Assembly: GCF_004001245.1 (NCBI RefSeq)
Contig: NZ_AP018724.1
Span: 2,844,501-2,908,500, forward strand
Length of the DNA: 64,000 bases
Direction of reading: 5' to 3'
Source of the DNA: Sulfurivermis fontis
GTDB lineage: Bacteria > Pseudomonadota > Gammaproteobacteria > Thiohalomonadales > Thiohalomonadaceae
Part shown: piece by piece, positions 33,733 through 46,894 of the stretch
Position numbering within the stretch: the first letter of the stretch is position 1
Layout of the letters: every line of letters starts with the position of its first letter
Program-made: the position numbers and the translations under genes
The notes under the pieces: model-generated
What the model saw: the letters and a program-made list of their open reading frames with translations, nothing else
Told to the model about the DNA's origin: nothing
Database searches by the model: none

Positions 33733-33787
33733 CAAATCCTAGGGGCGAGTGTAGCTGTTGTCAATACGCGCCTACCGCTTATGGCGG

Positions 33788-34085
33788 TCACTCGTACCCC
33801 ATCTTGAGCGCCTGGGCTCGCTCGGCCAAGGCGTCGAGGGCCTTGTTGCGCTCGGCGTCGATCCGCTTCTTTAGGCGATCACGTCCTGGTAGCGGACACA
33901 GCGGTGGGGGCCGATCTTGTGGAACCGGATCTCGCCGCGCTCCAGCAACTGCAACAGGAACGACCGCCAGACATTGAGCACATCCGCTGCGTCCTGGGTC
34001 GCCAGTTCGGCATGGATCGGGATAATGCTGACCGCGTTGCCCTCGCCGATCTCGATGCGGCAACGGCGCCAGTATTCACCGCGTA
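33788..34085 (-). pseudogene. Decayed excisionase/HTH-type antitoxin of a PIN toxin pair
   Basis: One frame reads EIGEGNAVSIIPIHAELATQ then DAADVLNVWRSFLLQLLERG and IRFHKIGPHRCVRYQDVIA before a stop at about 33,872; the continuation LKKRIDAERNKALDALAERA with QALKMGYE lies in another frame down to 33,788. Together these make the C-terminal two thirds of a well-known antitoxin type (IPIHAELTTQEAADLLNVSR...). The N-terminus and any start codon are missing, a frameshift splits the tail, and the expected PIN-domain toxin is absent downstream. Confidence 0.75.
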
Positions 34086-34136
34086 ATGCGCGGCGATTGC
34101 CTTGCGCATGCGGAGAATAAGGCCCATAATCTCCGC

Positions 34137-35264
34137 ATGAATAGCGGTGATTACAAATACCTCTGGCAAGCCGGTGACTGGCCCAGCTTCCGCTATGACC
34201 TGACCCGGCTTGCCGGTCCTCTGTCCGAAGTCAGCCGTACCCAGGGTCTGCTGCTCGGGCGTCTAGCCGATGTCGGCATGGCTTTGCGCGAGCAGGCAAG
34301 CCTCTCGGCACTCACCGAGGACGTGGTCAAGACCAGCGAGATCGAGGGCGAGCGGCTCGACGTCGAGTCCGTGCGCTCAAGCATCGCCCGTCGCCTGGGT
34401 GTGGACATAGGGGCCCGGGCGCCGGTGGATCGGCATGTCGAAGGCGTGGTCGAGATGGTGCTCGATGCCACGGCCAACTGCGTGGACCCGGTCACGCGGG
34501 AGCGCTTGTTCGGCTGGCATGCCGCGCTTTTTCCTACCGGGTACTCAGGCCTCTCCAAGATCAAGGTCGGCGGCTGGCGCGACGAAGCGAGCGGACCGAT
34601 GCAGGTGGTGTCGGGTCCCATAGGCCGTCAGCGCGTACATTTCGAAGCCCCACCGGCCGATCGCCTGGAGACAGAGACGAGGCGCTTTCTCGACTGGATC
34701 AATGGCGAGTCGGGCGAGCCGCCGCTCATCAAGGCGGGGCTGGCCCATCTGTGGTTCGTCACCTTGCATCCCTTCGACGACGGCAACGGCCGCATCGCCC
34801 GCGCCATCGGCGACCTGCTGTTGGCGCGCGCCGACGGCAGCCCGCAGCGCTTCTATAGCCTGTCGGCGCAGATCCAGCGCGAACGCAAGGCGTACTACGA
34901 CATCCTGGAGCGCACCCAGAAGGGGACGCTCGACGTCACCGACTGGCTCGCCTGGTTTCTCGACGCCTTGCACCGTGCCGTCGATCAGGCGCAGCACCCC
35001 CTCGACGCCGTGCTGACCAAGGCGCGCTTCTGGCAGCGCTTTGCCGGTACGCCGATGAACGCGCGCCAGGTGAAGCTGCTCAACCGGTTGCTGGGCGGCT
35101 TCGAAGGCAAGCTCACGTCCAGCAAGTGGGCGGCCATCGCCAAGTGCTCGCCGGACACGGCACTACGCGACATCAACGAACTACTGGCCCACGGCGTATT
35201 GCGCAAATCCGCCGCCGGCGGGCGCTCGACATCCTACGAGCTGAACCAACCGCCCGCAGGGTAA
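34137..35264 (+). CDS. Fic-family AMP-transferase with DUF4172 N-domain
   Basis: 375-residue protein that probably transfers AMP to a protein target. The N-terminus YKYLWQAGDWPSFRYD is the DUF4172 type. An inhibitory helix with TSEIEG (residues 66-71, fitting (S/T)xxxE(G/N)) precedes the Fic motif HPFDDGNGRIAR starting at His211, so activity is self-restrained (class II). The C-terminus is a winged-helix-like region (SSKWAAIAKCSPDTALRDINELLAHGVL). Family knowledge predicts auto-inhibition; the target is unknown. Starts ATGAATAGC; no strong ribosome site. Confidence 0.9.
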   Translation: MNSGDYKYLWQAGDWPSFRYDLTRLAGPLSEVSRTQGLLLGRLADVGMALREQASLSALTEDVVKTSEIEGERLDVESVRSSIARRLGVDIGARAPVDRHVEGVVEMVLDATANCVDPVTRERLFGWHAALFPTGYSGLSKIKVGGWRDEASGPMQVVSGPIGRQRVHFEAPPADRLETETRRFLDWINGESGEPPLIKAGLAHLWFVTLHPFDDGNGRIARAIGDLLLARADGSPQRFYSLSAQIQRERKAYYDILERTQKGTLDVTDWLAWFLDALHRAVDQAQHPLDAVLTKARFWQRFAGTPMNARQVKLLNRLLGGFEGKLTSSKWAAIAKCSPDTALRDINELLAHGVLRKSAAGGRSTSYELNQPPAG

Positions 35265-35344
35265 ATGCGCCTCGGAACGACTTGGCTCGCTGGCCAAACA
35301 GCGCCTTCATGGACGCCTGCCAACTCGTTCGGAAGGAGACCAAG

Positions 35345-35611
35345 ATGGAAGTTGTTCACCTCAACCAGAAGCAACTGGCCACCCGCTGGAGTGTCAGCGA
35401 GGCCCGGCTTCCGCGCTGGCGCAGCGCGGGGATCGGCCCCAAGTTCCTGAAGCTATGCGGTCGCGTCCTCTACCGCCAGGTCGACATCGAGGCCTACGAG
35501 GCGTCGTGTCTGGCGACCTCGACCAAGAGCCGTGGAGCGCAGAGTGAAGTGTTGCGTTTTGTCGGCAACAAACAACAAATACCGACGTTTCAGAACAGGC
35601 GGCCGGCCTGA
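35345..35611 (+). CDS. Small helix-turn-helix (excisionase-like) protein
   Basis: 88-residue protein with a MerR/excisionase-type HTH: LNQKQLATRWSVSEARLPRW, then GRVLYRQVDIEAYEASCL, the usual shape of HTH_17 proteins that bind DNA near mobile-element ends. GGAAGGAG lies 6 bases upstream of the ATG. It follows fic by 80 bases on the same strand. It may be a leftover excisionase or regulator of this small island. Confidence 0.75.
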   Translation: MEVVHLNQKQLATRWSVSEARLPRWRSAGIGPKFLKLCGRVLYRQVDIEAYEASCLATSTKSRGAQSEVLRFVGNKQQIPTFQNRRPA

Positions 35612-36074
35612 ACGCAGCTTGTTGACTCGTCAAATACCTCACCGGAATCCTGCCGCGCTATCGATCTGCTTCATGAGAATCAACGGGTTGCTGCCAAGCC
35701 ATACGGATGAATGCGGGTTCCTGCGTGTCGGTGCGGAAGGATTCGGGTAAATACGGGGAAAAGGTGGGGCGGCAGCCTGCGCCAAACCTATATAACTCAG
35801 CGCCTTAGAACCGCCGCAAACTCCTGCGGAAAGGAGCGGAATCCAGCCCCCAGTGCCGGCAATCGTATCAGTTCCCGCCGGCCGTGGCATCAGCCAAGTG
35901 CCTCAGGTCGATGTCCAGTTCGATTCCGGGTTTGGGAACCGAACCTGCCTCCACCTATCGGGTCGCGCCGTCCTTCGGCGGAAGTGAGCTTGGGTGCGTG
36001 GGTAACCATCACTGATAGTGAGGATTCGGGGCGGGCCCACTGAGCAGTAAAAGAGTGCATCCGGCCCTCGCTAG
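35612..36074. other. Intergenic repeat-bearing region, no gene seen
   Basis: Contains the second copy of the 26-base repeat (35,763-35,788; first copy 32,717-32,742) and GTTCGATTCC ... GGGAACCGAAC at 35,926-35,952, related in inverted orientation to 32,907-32,934. A short hairpin CGCCGTCCTTCGGCGG follows at about 35,966. No frame looks like a protein. Confidence 0.5.
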
Positions 36075-36929
36075 TTAGGCAGGAATCTCACCAACGGGAA
36101 GAAAATCCCCTTGCTCGTCGTCGCGTAAGCTGACGTACTCGAGTCGCCACTGATCTACGCGTCGAAGATCGGCAAGCGTCATGTGCGTGTCGGGCACCGC
36201 TTCGCAGGCATCGAGTGCGATTTCGGTGGCTATGTCTGGTGTCCCGTAGGCCTTCTCGAAAAGGTCGCGCAACTGCTGTGCGACGCGTTCGGCGGATTCA
36301 CGTGCAGATGAGCCCCCATTGACGGCGTCGTAAACCACGGATATGGACAGCACGTATGGTTCATCCTCTGCTACTTCAGTCCAGCGCTGCTCCCCCAAAT
36401 CAAAGAACAGACCAACCAGATGCCTTGCTTCCGGCTCCAGAATCCTTCCAACCCAGTTCTTGACCTCTCGTTTGCCGGAGCGCTTGCTCAGGCGGTTCTC
36501 GAATGCATTTTGAAACGCCGGCCTTCCATAGCGGGCGGCAAGCCACTGTTTCAAAACTCGCTTCGATTCGGTTGGGAGCAAGACGCTATCGTCCCTCGCC
36601 GCGTACTTGGCAAAGGTGTCTTTGGTGATGGCGTGTCGATTCCCTTGCCGAAGCTCTAGTATCAGTGAACTGCCATCCGCAGCGTCGTACGCAAGATGGA
36701 GTCGACGCGGGTTCTTGGCATAAGAGAGCTGCGGGTCAAGGGTTGCATCGCCGATTACGTCAGCGAGGATGACCTCGATGCAATGCTCGGCTTCATGTGA
36801 GATGTCACAGTCATGCGTGATGATGACGGCACGGACCTCGTCATCCGCCGTCTCGACCAAACCCAGTAGTGCCGCAGTTTGGCGAGTGAGTATGTCGCCC
36901 TGTCGCCAATCCGTATCCCGTGCCAGCAT
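36075..36929 (-). CDS. Unknown protein with THDCD motif, defence-island associated
   Basis: 284-residue soluble protein beginning MLARDTDWRQGDILTRQTA, then VRAVIITHDCDISHEAEHCIEVILAD. The QGDIL...THDCD pairing recalls a group of uncharacterised proteins found beside restriction and other defence genes; I know no function. Acidic and cysteine/histidine residues in THDCDISHEAEHC could form a metal site. GGAGG 7 bases upstream sets the start. It is the third gene of a three-gene unit, 16 bases after the HTH gene. Confidence 0.65.
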   Translation of the reverse strand: MLARDTDWRQGDILTRQTAALLGLVETADDEVRAVIITHDCDISHEAEHCIEVILADVIGDATLDPQLSYAKNPRRLHLAYDAADGSSLILELRQGNRHAITKDTFAKYAARDDSVLLPTESKRVLKQWLAARYGRPAFQNAFENRLSKRSGKREVKNWVGRILEPEARHLVGLFFDLGEQRWTEVAEDEPYVLSISVVYDAVNGGSSARESAERVAQQLRDLFEKAYGTPDIATEIALDACEAVPDTHMTLADLRRVDQWRLEYVSLRDDEQGDFLPVGEIPA

Positions 36930-36945
36930 TCATCTTCCTCCCAGG

Positions 36946-37614
36946 TCATTGCTCGGGAGACCCGGGAATGGAAGCCTCGGTACGCCAATCGTCCGAAGGT
37001 TCGGCTTTGGTTCGCGCCAGCCCGGAACGGTCGTATGCCATATCCATGGCCCGAGCTTCGGAAATCAATGACTGAACGTGCGATGGCGAAAGCTGGTCGG
37101 ATGTGATTAGATCCATCAGCGACCGGCCTTCGAACGCCTTCATTTTCAGCATCGCAGGCGCACGTGTGATTCCAGCTTCGTAAAAAGCATCGGCCACATG
37201 GCTGAGCGATTGGATTCGCTTGAAATTATCGGCCTCAGGCATCGACTCGCCGCCAATCCACTTGTAGATCGCTTGCCTGGAGACACCAAATACCGCCGCC
37301 AGATCAGCGATGGCAGGATTGAGTACCTGCCGGATGTTGGCCAGGTGTTCCGAAGCGGAACGAAGATCCGGACGCTCGACGACGTCGTCTGTCGCTCCAA
37401 TATCGACATGGACCGGAACGCGAGCCTCGACCAGCTTGCGCCACTCCCCGGCGCGGGAGATATCGAACACGCTACCGGTACCGCTGACAGCGAGCGTCGA
37501 GCCGATCAACGCGAACGCTGCCGTGGCGGCAGCACTGATTGGCACGACGAACGGCGCACTTCGATGTGTAGGCAATGCTTCGGTGTACATAGCAGATGCC
37601 TCCAATGAGCTCAT
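36946..37614 (-). CDS. HTH protein with hydrophobic N-terminal segment
   Basis: 222-residue protein. The N-terminal third holds a hydrophobic stretch (FVVPISAAATAAFALIGSTL) that could be a membrane helix; the middle has an HTH resembling XRE/MerR types (IADLAAVFGVSRQAIYKWI); the C-terminus is helical (HVQSLISEARAMDMAYDRSG). The ATG at 37614 overlaps the TIGR04255 stop by ATGA and has AAGG seven bases before it; an ATG two codons earlier is also possible. The combination suggests a membrane-linked or partner-bound regulator; this is inference. Confidence 0.65.
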   Translation of the reverse strand: MSSLEASAMYTEALPTHRSAPFVVPISAAATAAFALIGSTLAVSGTGSVFDISRAGEWRKLVEARVPVHVDIGATDDVVERPDLRSASEHLANIRQVLNPAIADLAAVFGVSRQAIYKWIGGESMPEADNFKRIQSLSHVADAFYEAGITRAPAMLKMKAFEGRSLMDLITSDQLSPSHVQSLISEARAMDMAYDRSGLARTKAEPSDDWRTEASIPGSPEQ

Positions 37615-38423
37615 GCCCATGCCTTGCGTGCGTGACCCGTCGTGGTTGCTTCGAACACGGATTTGATCGTCGCATGAAGCGAAAGCAGCTGCTCTCCAAG
37701 TTTGTCCATATCGATTGGCATACGCCCTTCGGTGTAATGATCCGTGTCGATCACGCCATGTTCGCGAGGTTCTTTCATCTCGAACCGTGGATTTACCGCC
37801 AGACCGCTAGGTAGCATGTCTGGAGGGAAGCCGAGCGGTGCAGTCATTCTGTACACGCGGGCCACCAACGTCCCAGTTGGTAGGAGTGGGCGAGTTGCTG
37901 TAGTAAACACAGACTCGGTCATCGTGTGCCGGCGAGTTGCATTGAAGTCCACGCCATGCAGTCCACCGACCAGGTACTGTTCGACGGTTTCGCCAGCTTG
38001 TGGCAATACGGCATCCAGGTAGCGCAGTCCCAGTCGGCCAACGTGGTCGAGGGTTACGGTTTCATGCACTGCATTCAAACCGCGCAGCAGTTCCGGGATG
38101 AACTCATTGTGGGTTTCGTAATGAGTCGTGTGGAAGGTGATCGCCGAGGGCGAAAGGATGTAACCGGCCGTCCGGTCGCTCCTGGTCATGAGCCAGGAAA
38201 CCGTCTGCTGGATCTGCGGCTCGACGCGCTGTGCCTGTCCAGGACCCGGGACCACCAAGTGAGTGATCTGCTGCGGCTCGAATAGTGGGTAGCCCTCGCG
38301 CCGCAGCCGATCCTGGATCTGGTCGACGTACTTGGCCATCGCGGCAACAGGATTGAAATGCGCCTGTGCCAGCGCATAGTAAACAGGCGCGTTCGACATT
38401 CGCTCGCTCACAGGCTGCTCCAT
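37611..38423 (-). CDS. TIGR04255-family protein
   Basis: 270-residue protein starting MEQPVSERMSNAPVYYALAQ and containing HLVVPGPGQAQRVEPQIQQT then VSWLMTRSDRTAGYILSPSA, the pattern of TIGR04255 proteins (N-terminal xxPVxxALxxxxFxPV, a central strand-rich part and a C-terminal helix LGEQLLSLHATIKSVFEA). The family has no established function and is often found next to small regulators. It heads a three-gene operon divergent from hsdM; a second possible start is at 38399. Confidence 0.75.
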   Translation of the reverse strand: MEQPVSERMSNAPVYYALAQAHFNPVAAMAKYVDQIQDRLRREGYPLFEPQQITHLVVPGPGQAQRVEPQIQQTVSWLMTRSDRTAGYILSPSAITFHTTHYETHNEFIPELLRGLNAVHETVTLDHVGRLGLRYLDAVLPQAGETVEQYLVGGLHGVDFNATRRHTMTESVFTTATRPLLPTGTLVARVYRMTAPLGFPPDMLPSGLAVNPRFEMKEPREHGVIDTDHYTEGRMPIDMDKLGEQLLSLHATIKSVFEATTTGHARKAWA

Positions 38424-38532
38424 TTCATTGGTTGACACTTCAGTTGTCAGTTTACACTGTGGTTGACGATGGCGCCAGGTGAGTTTGGTCTTCGGTGTTG
38501 GTCGCGAAAAGTATTTTTGGTTGACGCTGTGC

Positions 38533-38564
38533 TTGACAAGGCGATGCGATATTGCAAATATCGC
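38533..38564 (+). promoter_or_regulatory. hsdM promoter with inverted-repeat operator
   Basis: TTGACA at 38,533-38,538 is followed 17 bases later by a weak AAATAT. Overlapping that hexamer is a perfect inverted repeat GCGATATT-GCA-AATATCGC (38,546-38,564) ending four bases before the hsdM ATG. Transcription would start at or next to the ATG, which has no Shine-Dalgarno, so a leaderless mRNA is plausible. The operator fits autorepression by the HTH domain of HsdM. Confidence 0.5.
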
Positions 38565-38568
38565 AAAC

Positions 38569-40394
<1,826 letters not shown>

Positions 40395-40398
<4 letters not shown>

Positions 40399-41638
40399 AG
40401 ACAGTGAAGCTCGGTGAGGAAAATGTTGCCGAGGTGATTCTTGGCCAGTCTCCACCCTCGTCGGCGTACAACGGCACAGGTCATGGGTTGCCGTTTTTTC
40501 AGGGTAAGGCCGATTTTGGGCTCCTTCACCCTATACCCAGGGTGTGGTGCGATGCTGGCCAAAAGTTCGCGAAGGCAGGGGACGTGCTCATGTCCGTCCG
40601 TGCACCTGTCGGCGACGTCAATGTCGCACTGGGTGATTGCGTCATCGGTCGAGGCATTGCAGCGATTCGTGCCGGAATTAGAAGTGATCCGTGGTTCTTG
40701 TATTTCGCCTTGGCTTACTCCAAGCCGATACTCGAAAGCAGGGCAACCGGGTCCACTTTCGCCAGTGTAAACAAAGCGACCCTGGTCGATCTGGATATCC
40801 CGCTCCCCGAGATGCCTGAGCAGGTGGCCATTGGCTCAGTGCTTCGCCTGATTACTGAGAAAATCGAGCAAGAGAACCTCCTCATCACAACCGCCCAAGA
40901 CATCAAGCGTGTCTCCATGCGGGATCTGTTCACGCGCGGACTCCGCGGCGAGCCGCAGAAGGAGACCGAGCTCGGCTTGGTGCCAGAGAGTTGGGACATC
41001 GTCACTCTTGGGACGCTCGGAAGAATCGGTAACGGTTCGACGCCGAAGAAATCGGTCCGCGACTATTGGGAGGGCGGTACCTTCCCGTGGCTGACAAGCG
41101 CAAAAGTCTACGATCGGGACATCGAAGCGGCTGACCAGTTCGTCACGAAGACCGCGCTAGACGAATGTCACCTCCCCATCGTGAAGCCCGGGGCCGTACT
41201 CGTAGCGATTACCGGTCAGGGCAAAACGCTGGGACATTGCGCCGTTCTGAGAATCGAAGCGACGATCAATCAGCACGTGGCCTACCTCCAAACCGACACC
41301 TCTAAGGCCGACTCCGGATTCATCCGTGGGTACCTCGAAACACAGTACGACTATCTACGGCAGGTGGCCGCCGGGGGCGGCAGTACGAAAGGTGCGCTGA
41401 CCTGCTCATTCTTGCGTAGTCTGTCCCTTCCATTGCCAGAAATTAAGGAGCAACGCGAGATCGTTGCCGTCCTCGACGCTATCGATCGCAAGATCGACCT
41501 GCATCGCAAGAAGCGGGCGGTGCTGGAAGAACTGTTCAAGGCCCTGCTGCACAAGCTGATGACGGGCGAGATCCGGGTCGATGAGTTGGACCTGTCGGCG
41601 CTGGACCGCGTCGAGGCCGAATGCGAGGAGGCCGTGGC

Positions 41639-41642
<4 letters not shown>
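40395..41642 (+). CDS. hsdS: Type I restriction-modification specificity subunit HsdS
   Basis: 415-residue DNA-recognition subunit with two target recognition domains separated by conserved helices: first TRD in residues ~1-140, spacer around [20 protein letters not shown], second TRD ~190-350 (starting [17 protein letters not shown]), final helix around [20 protein letters not shown]. Codon use is more AT-rich than in hsdM, as is usual for exchanged specificity genes. Overlaps hsdM and hsdR by ATGA each. The recognised sequence cannot be predicted by eye. Confidence 0.93.
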
Positions 41643-44574
<2,932 letters not shown>

Positions 44575-44578
<4 letters not shown>

Positions 44579-44949
44579 TGAAGGCTGGTGGTGCAGCGCA
44601 TCGCGACTCCCGAGCGAGAAGGAGTATAGGGCCCGGAAAAGGCTCGCTCTATCCGGCTCAGGAGCTCAAGCGCCGCGCCATGGCCTGGGCGGTGATGCTG
44701 CGTGTCAACCCGAAGGTGATCCGGGTGCAGGAGATGCGCAGGAAGTGGGGATCATGCTCCTCTGCGGGTACCGTCACCCTCGCATCCGATCTCGTCGAGC
44801 AGGAAGAGCGGTTCCAGGATTACGTCATCGTCCATGAACTGCTGCACCTCCGTTTCTCGACGCACGGCAGGATGTTCAAGGCGCTGATGAGCGCGCATGT
44901 GCCGGGGTGGCGTCGCTGGGAAGTGGCGCGACGCTGCAACGCCGACTGA
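44575..44949 (+). CDS. DUF45 (YgjP-like) zinc metallopeptidase of the R-M operon
   Basis: 124-residue protein with zinc-peptidase motif HELLH (His87, Glu88, His91) and a third ligand candidate His97 in STHGRMF, preceded by [15 protein letters not shown], the DUF45/YgjP signature. Such genes often follow hsdR, as here with ATGA overlap, but their role in restriction is not established; control of HsdR level by proteolysis is one idea. It is shorter than YgjP (167), lacking part of the N-terminus. Confidence 0.85.
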
Positions 44950-44963
44950 AGGGGAACCGGCAC

Positions 44964-45668
44964 GTGGATCCGAAACACCTCTTCGTGGATGAGCGCCTGA
45001 AAGGAAGCTGCGTCTACTGTGGTGGCCGACCCGATACCGTCGACCACGTGCCATCGCGCATCTTCCTCGACGATCCGCTACCTGAGAACCTTCCGGTCGT
45101 CGAAGCCTGCCGGGAGTGCAACGGCGGCTTTTCGTTGGACGAGGAATATCTGGCGTGCCTGCTGGAGTGCGTCATGGCCGGCACGACCGAGACCGATGGG
45201 CTTGCGAGAGAAAAGGTCAAACGGGCGCTATCGAGGAATCCTCGGCTCACTGCTCAATTGGATGCGTGTCGCTGGGATGATCTCTTCGGCCGCCCCTGGT
45301 GGCGGCCCGATGAAGCGCGGGTACGCAACGTCGTCTTGAAATTGGCGAAGGGGCATGCCGCCTATGAATTGAGCGAGTCCTGTCACGACGAGCCCGACGC
45401 TTATTCGGTTCGTGCAATTCCTGCGATGCTGGAGGCGGAGAGGCAGGAGTTCGAATGCATAGGGGGAGAAGCCCAGTGTTTATGGCCAGAGCTGGGAAGC
45501 CGCGCTTTCCTGCGTGCCTTGGGAAAATCCGTCCCTCCGGCCCAGGTCGGAGCGTGGCTGATCGTACAGCCAGGTCGTTATAGATATTCGGTCGACTGGC
45601 AGACCGGGGTCGATGTCCGCATGGTGATCGGTGAGTATCTCGCCTGTAGGGTCGTGTGGAACCGATAG
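44964..45668 (+). CDS. HNH-like zinc-motif protein
   Basis: 234 residues. The N-terminus holds [19 protein letters not shown] then [17 protein letters not shown]: two CxxC pairs around DHVP, the arrangement of HNH nucleases (His in DHV; Asn in CN). The later catalytic histidine is not obvious, so activity is uncertain. The rest ([37 protein letters not shown]) is unknown. I chose a GTG at 44964 with AAGGGG nine bases upstream, 14 bases after the peptidase stop. From this gene on, codon use turns to more CGA, TCG and AGG than in hsdR, suggesting separate origin. Confidence 0.65.
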   Translation: MDPKHLFVDERLKGSCVYCGGRPDTVDHVPSRIFLDDPLPENLPVVEACRECNGGFSLDEEYLACLLECVMAGTTETDGLAREKVKRALSRNPRLTAQLDACRWDDLFGRPWWRPDEARVRNVVLKLAKGHAAYELSESCHDEPDAYSVRAIPAMLEAERQEFECIGGEAQCLWPELGSRAFLRALGKSVPPAQVGAWLIVQPGRYRYSVDWQTGVDVRMVIGEYLACRVVWNR

Positions 45669-45690
45669 GCAGGCACGCGTGGGAGGGGGC

Positions 45691-46845
45691 GTGGAAGAAA
45701 CCAAGGTAGACAGGGTCGTCAGAGACTTGGTCGCGGACCATGATCGACTGGATGGTTTTCTATCCAAGGCCCATGTGGAGAGGTTGCTTGAGAAACGACA
45801 GCTGACCGTCGAGGAAGGCGCAGAGGTTTATCGACAGCTCGATGCGCTCGGCATCAGTGTCGAGGACGAATCCGAGAACCCGGATGAGACCGAAGGCCCG
45901 AACGTCGATGAGGTCGACTCTGACGACGCCGGCGTCGATGGTTCGTTTGAACGCCTCGACGTCAGGCTGCGCAGTCTGAGCTCCAGGCTTCTGACCGCCG
46001 AGGAAGAAGTCGAACTGGGGCGGCGGATGGAGCTCGGTCGCCGCGCCCTACGTGAGCTCGAAGAAGGCGTTCCCCGATCGGAGGAGCACGACAGGATCAT
46101 CGAACGAGGTAGGAATGCGAAGGAGACGATGATCATGGCGAATCTCCGGCTCGTGCTCCACATCGCGAAGCCGTACGTCGGCCTTTCCGATCTCAGCCTG
46201 GATGATCTCTTCCAAGAGGGAGTGATGGGACTGATACGCGCAGTGGACAAGTATGACCATACGCTCGGGTACAAGTTTTCCACCTATGCGACATGGTGGA
46301 TCAGGCAGTCGATCACGAGGTCTCTCGCCGATCGCGGAGCGACGATACGTCTTCCTGTACACGTGTATGACGACGTGCTCAGGCTGAAACGCGCACACAA
46401 ACTCTTGGGCCAAGCACATCCAGAACGACGGACGAGCATGGCCGAGCTGGCCGACGAGCTCGCCTGGACGATCGACAAAGTCCATTTCATACAACAGATC
46501 GCTGCCTTCGTTCCTGCGTCGTTGGACGAGAGGATCAACGGGCATGACGATCTCACGCTGATGGACACGCTGGTTTCCGGGCTCCCGTCGCCGGAGGAGC
46601 ATCTGGATCATGCCGATCTGGCGAGGTGCATCGACGGTGCCCTGAGTGGCCTGAAAGAGCGAGAGAGCAAAGTGTTACGCCTCCGATTCGGTTTGAGTGA
46701 TTCCGGTCACGGGGCGACGCTGGAAGAAATTGGGCAGATGTTCGGTCTGACCCGCGAACGGATTCGCCAGATCGAAGCCAAAGCCCTCGGTCGTCTCAGG
46801 CATCCAAGTCGAGGAGATGTGCTTCGCGACTTTCTGGACTCGTGA
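45691..46845 (+). CDS. Sigma-70 family RNA polymerase sigma factor in a defence operon
   Basis: 384-residue primary-type sigma factor. The N-terminus (LDGFLSKAHVERLLEKRQLT, ending LDALGISVEDE) resembles sigma region 1.1; then an acidic linker; region 1.2 (LLTAEEEVELGRRME); region 2 with ANLRLVLHIAKPY, LDDLFQEGVMGLIRAVDKYD and GYKFSTYATWWIRQSI; region 3 (TSMAELADELAWT); region 4 (ATLEEIGQMFGLTRERIRQI). All core and promoter-binding parts seem present. Start taken as GTG 45691 (GGAGG close by); a GTG at 45679 and ATG at 45631 are alternatives. It lies 22 bases after the HNH gene and 49 before drmA. Confidence 0.88.
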   Translation: MEETKVDRVVRDLVADHDRLDGFLSKAHVERLLEKRQLTVEEGAEVYRQLDALGISVEDESENPDETEGPNVDEVDSDDAGVDGSFERLDVRLRSLSSRLLTAEEEVELGRRMELGRRALRELEEGVPRSEEHDRIIERGRNAKETMIMANLRLVLHIAKPYVGLSDLSLDDLFQEGVMGLIRAVDKYDHTLGYKFSTYATWWIRQSITRSLADRGATIRLPVHVYDDVLRLKRAHKLLGQAHPERRTSMAELADELAWTIDKVHFIQQIAAFVPASLDERINGHDDLTLMDTLVSGLPSPEEHLDHADLARCIDGALSGLKERESKVLRLRFGLSDSGHGATLEEIGQMFGLTRERIRQIEAKALGRLRHPSRGDVLRDFLDS

Positions 46846-46894
46846 GGAGTGCAGGGAGTGTGGCGAGGGCAGAGCTTCATAGAGGAGAACGAGA

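Noticed and set aside
45631-45690. ATG at 45,631 as the sigma factor start
   Set aside because: It would overlap the HNH gene by 38 bases and add residues ([11 protein letters not shown]) unlike sigma region 1.1, whereas GTG 45,691 follows a GGAGG site.
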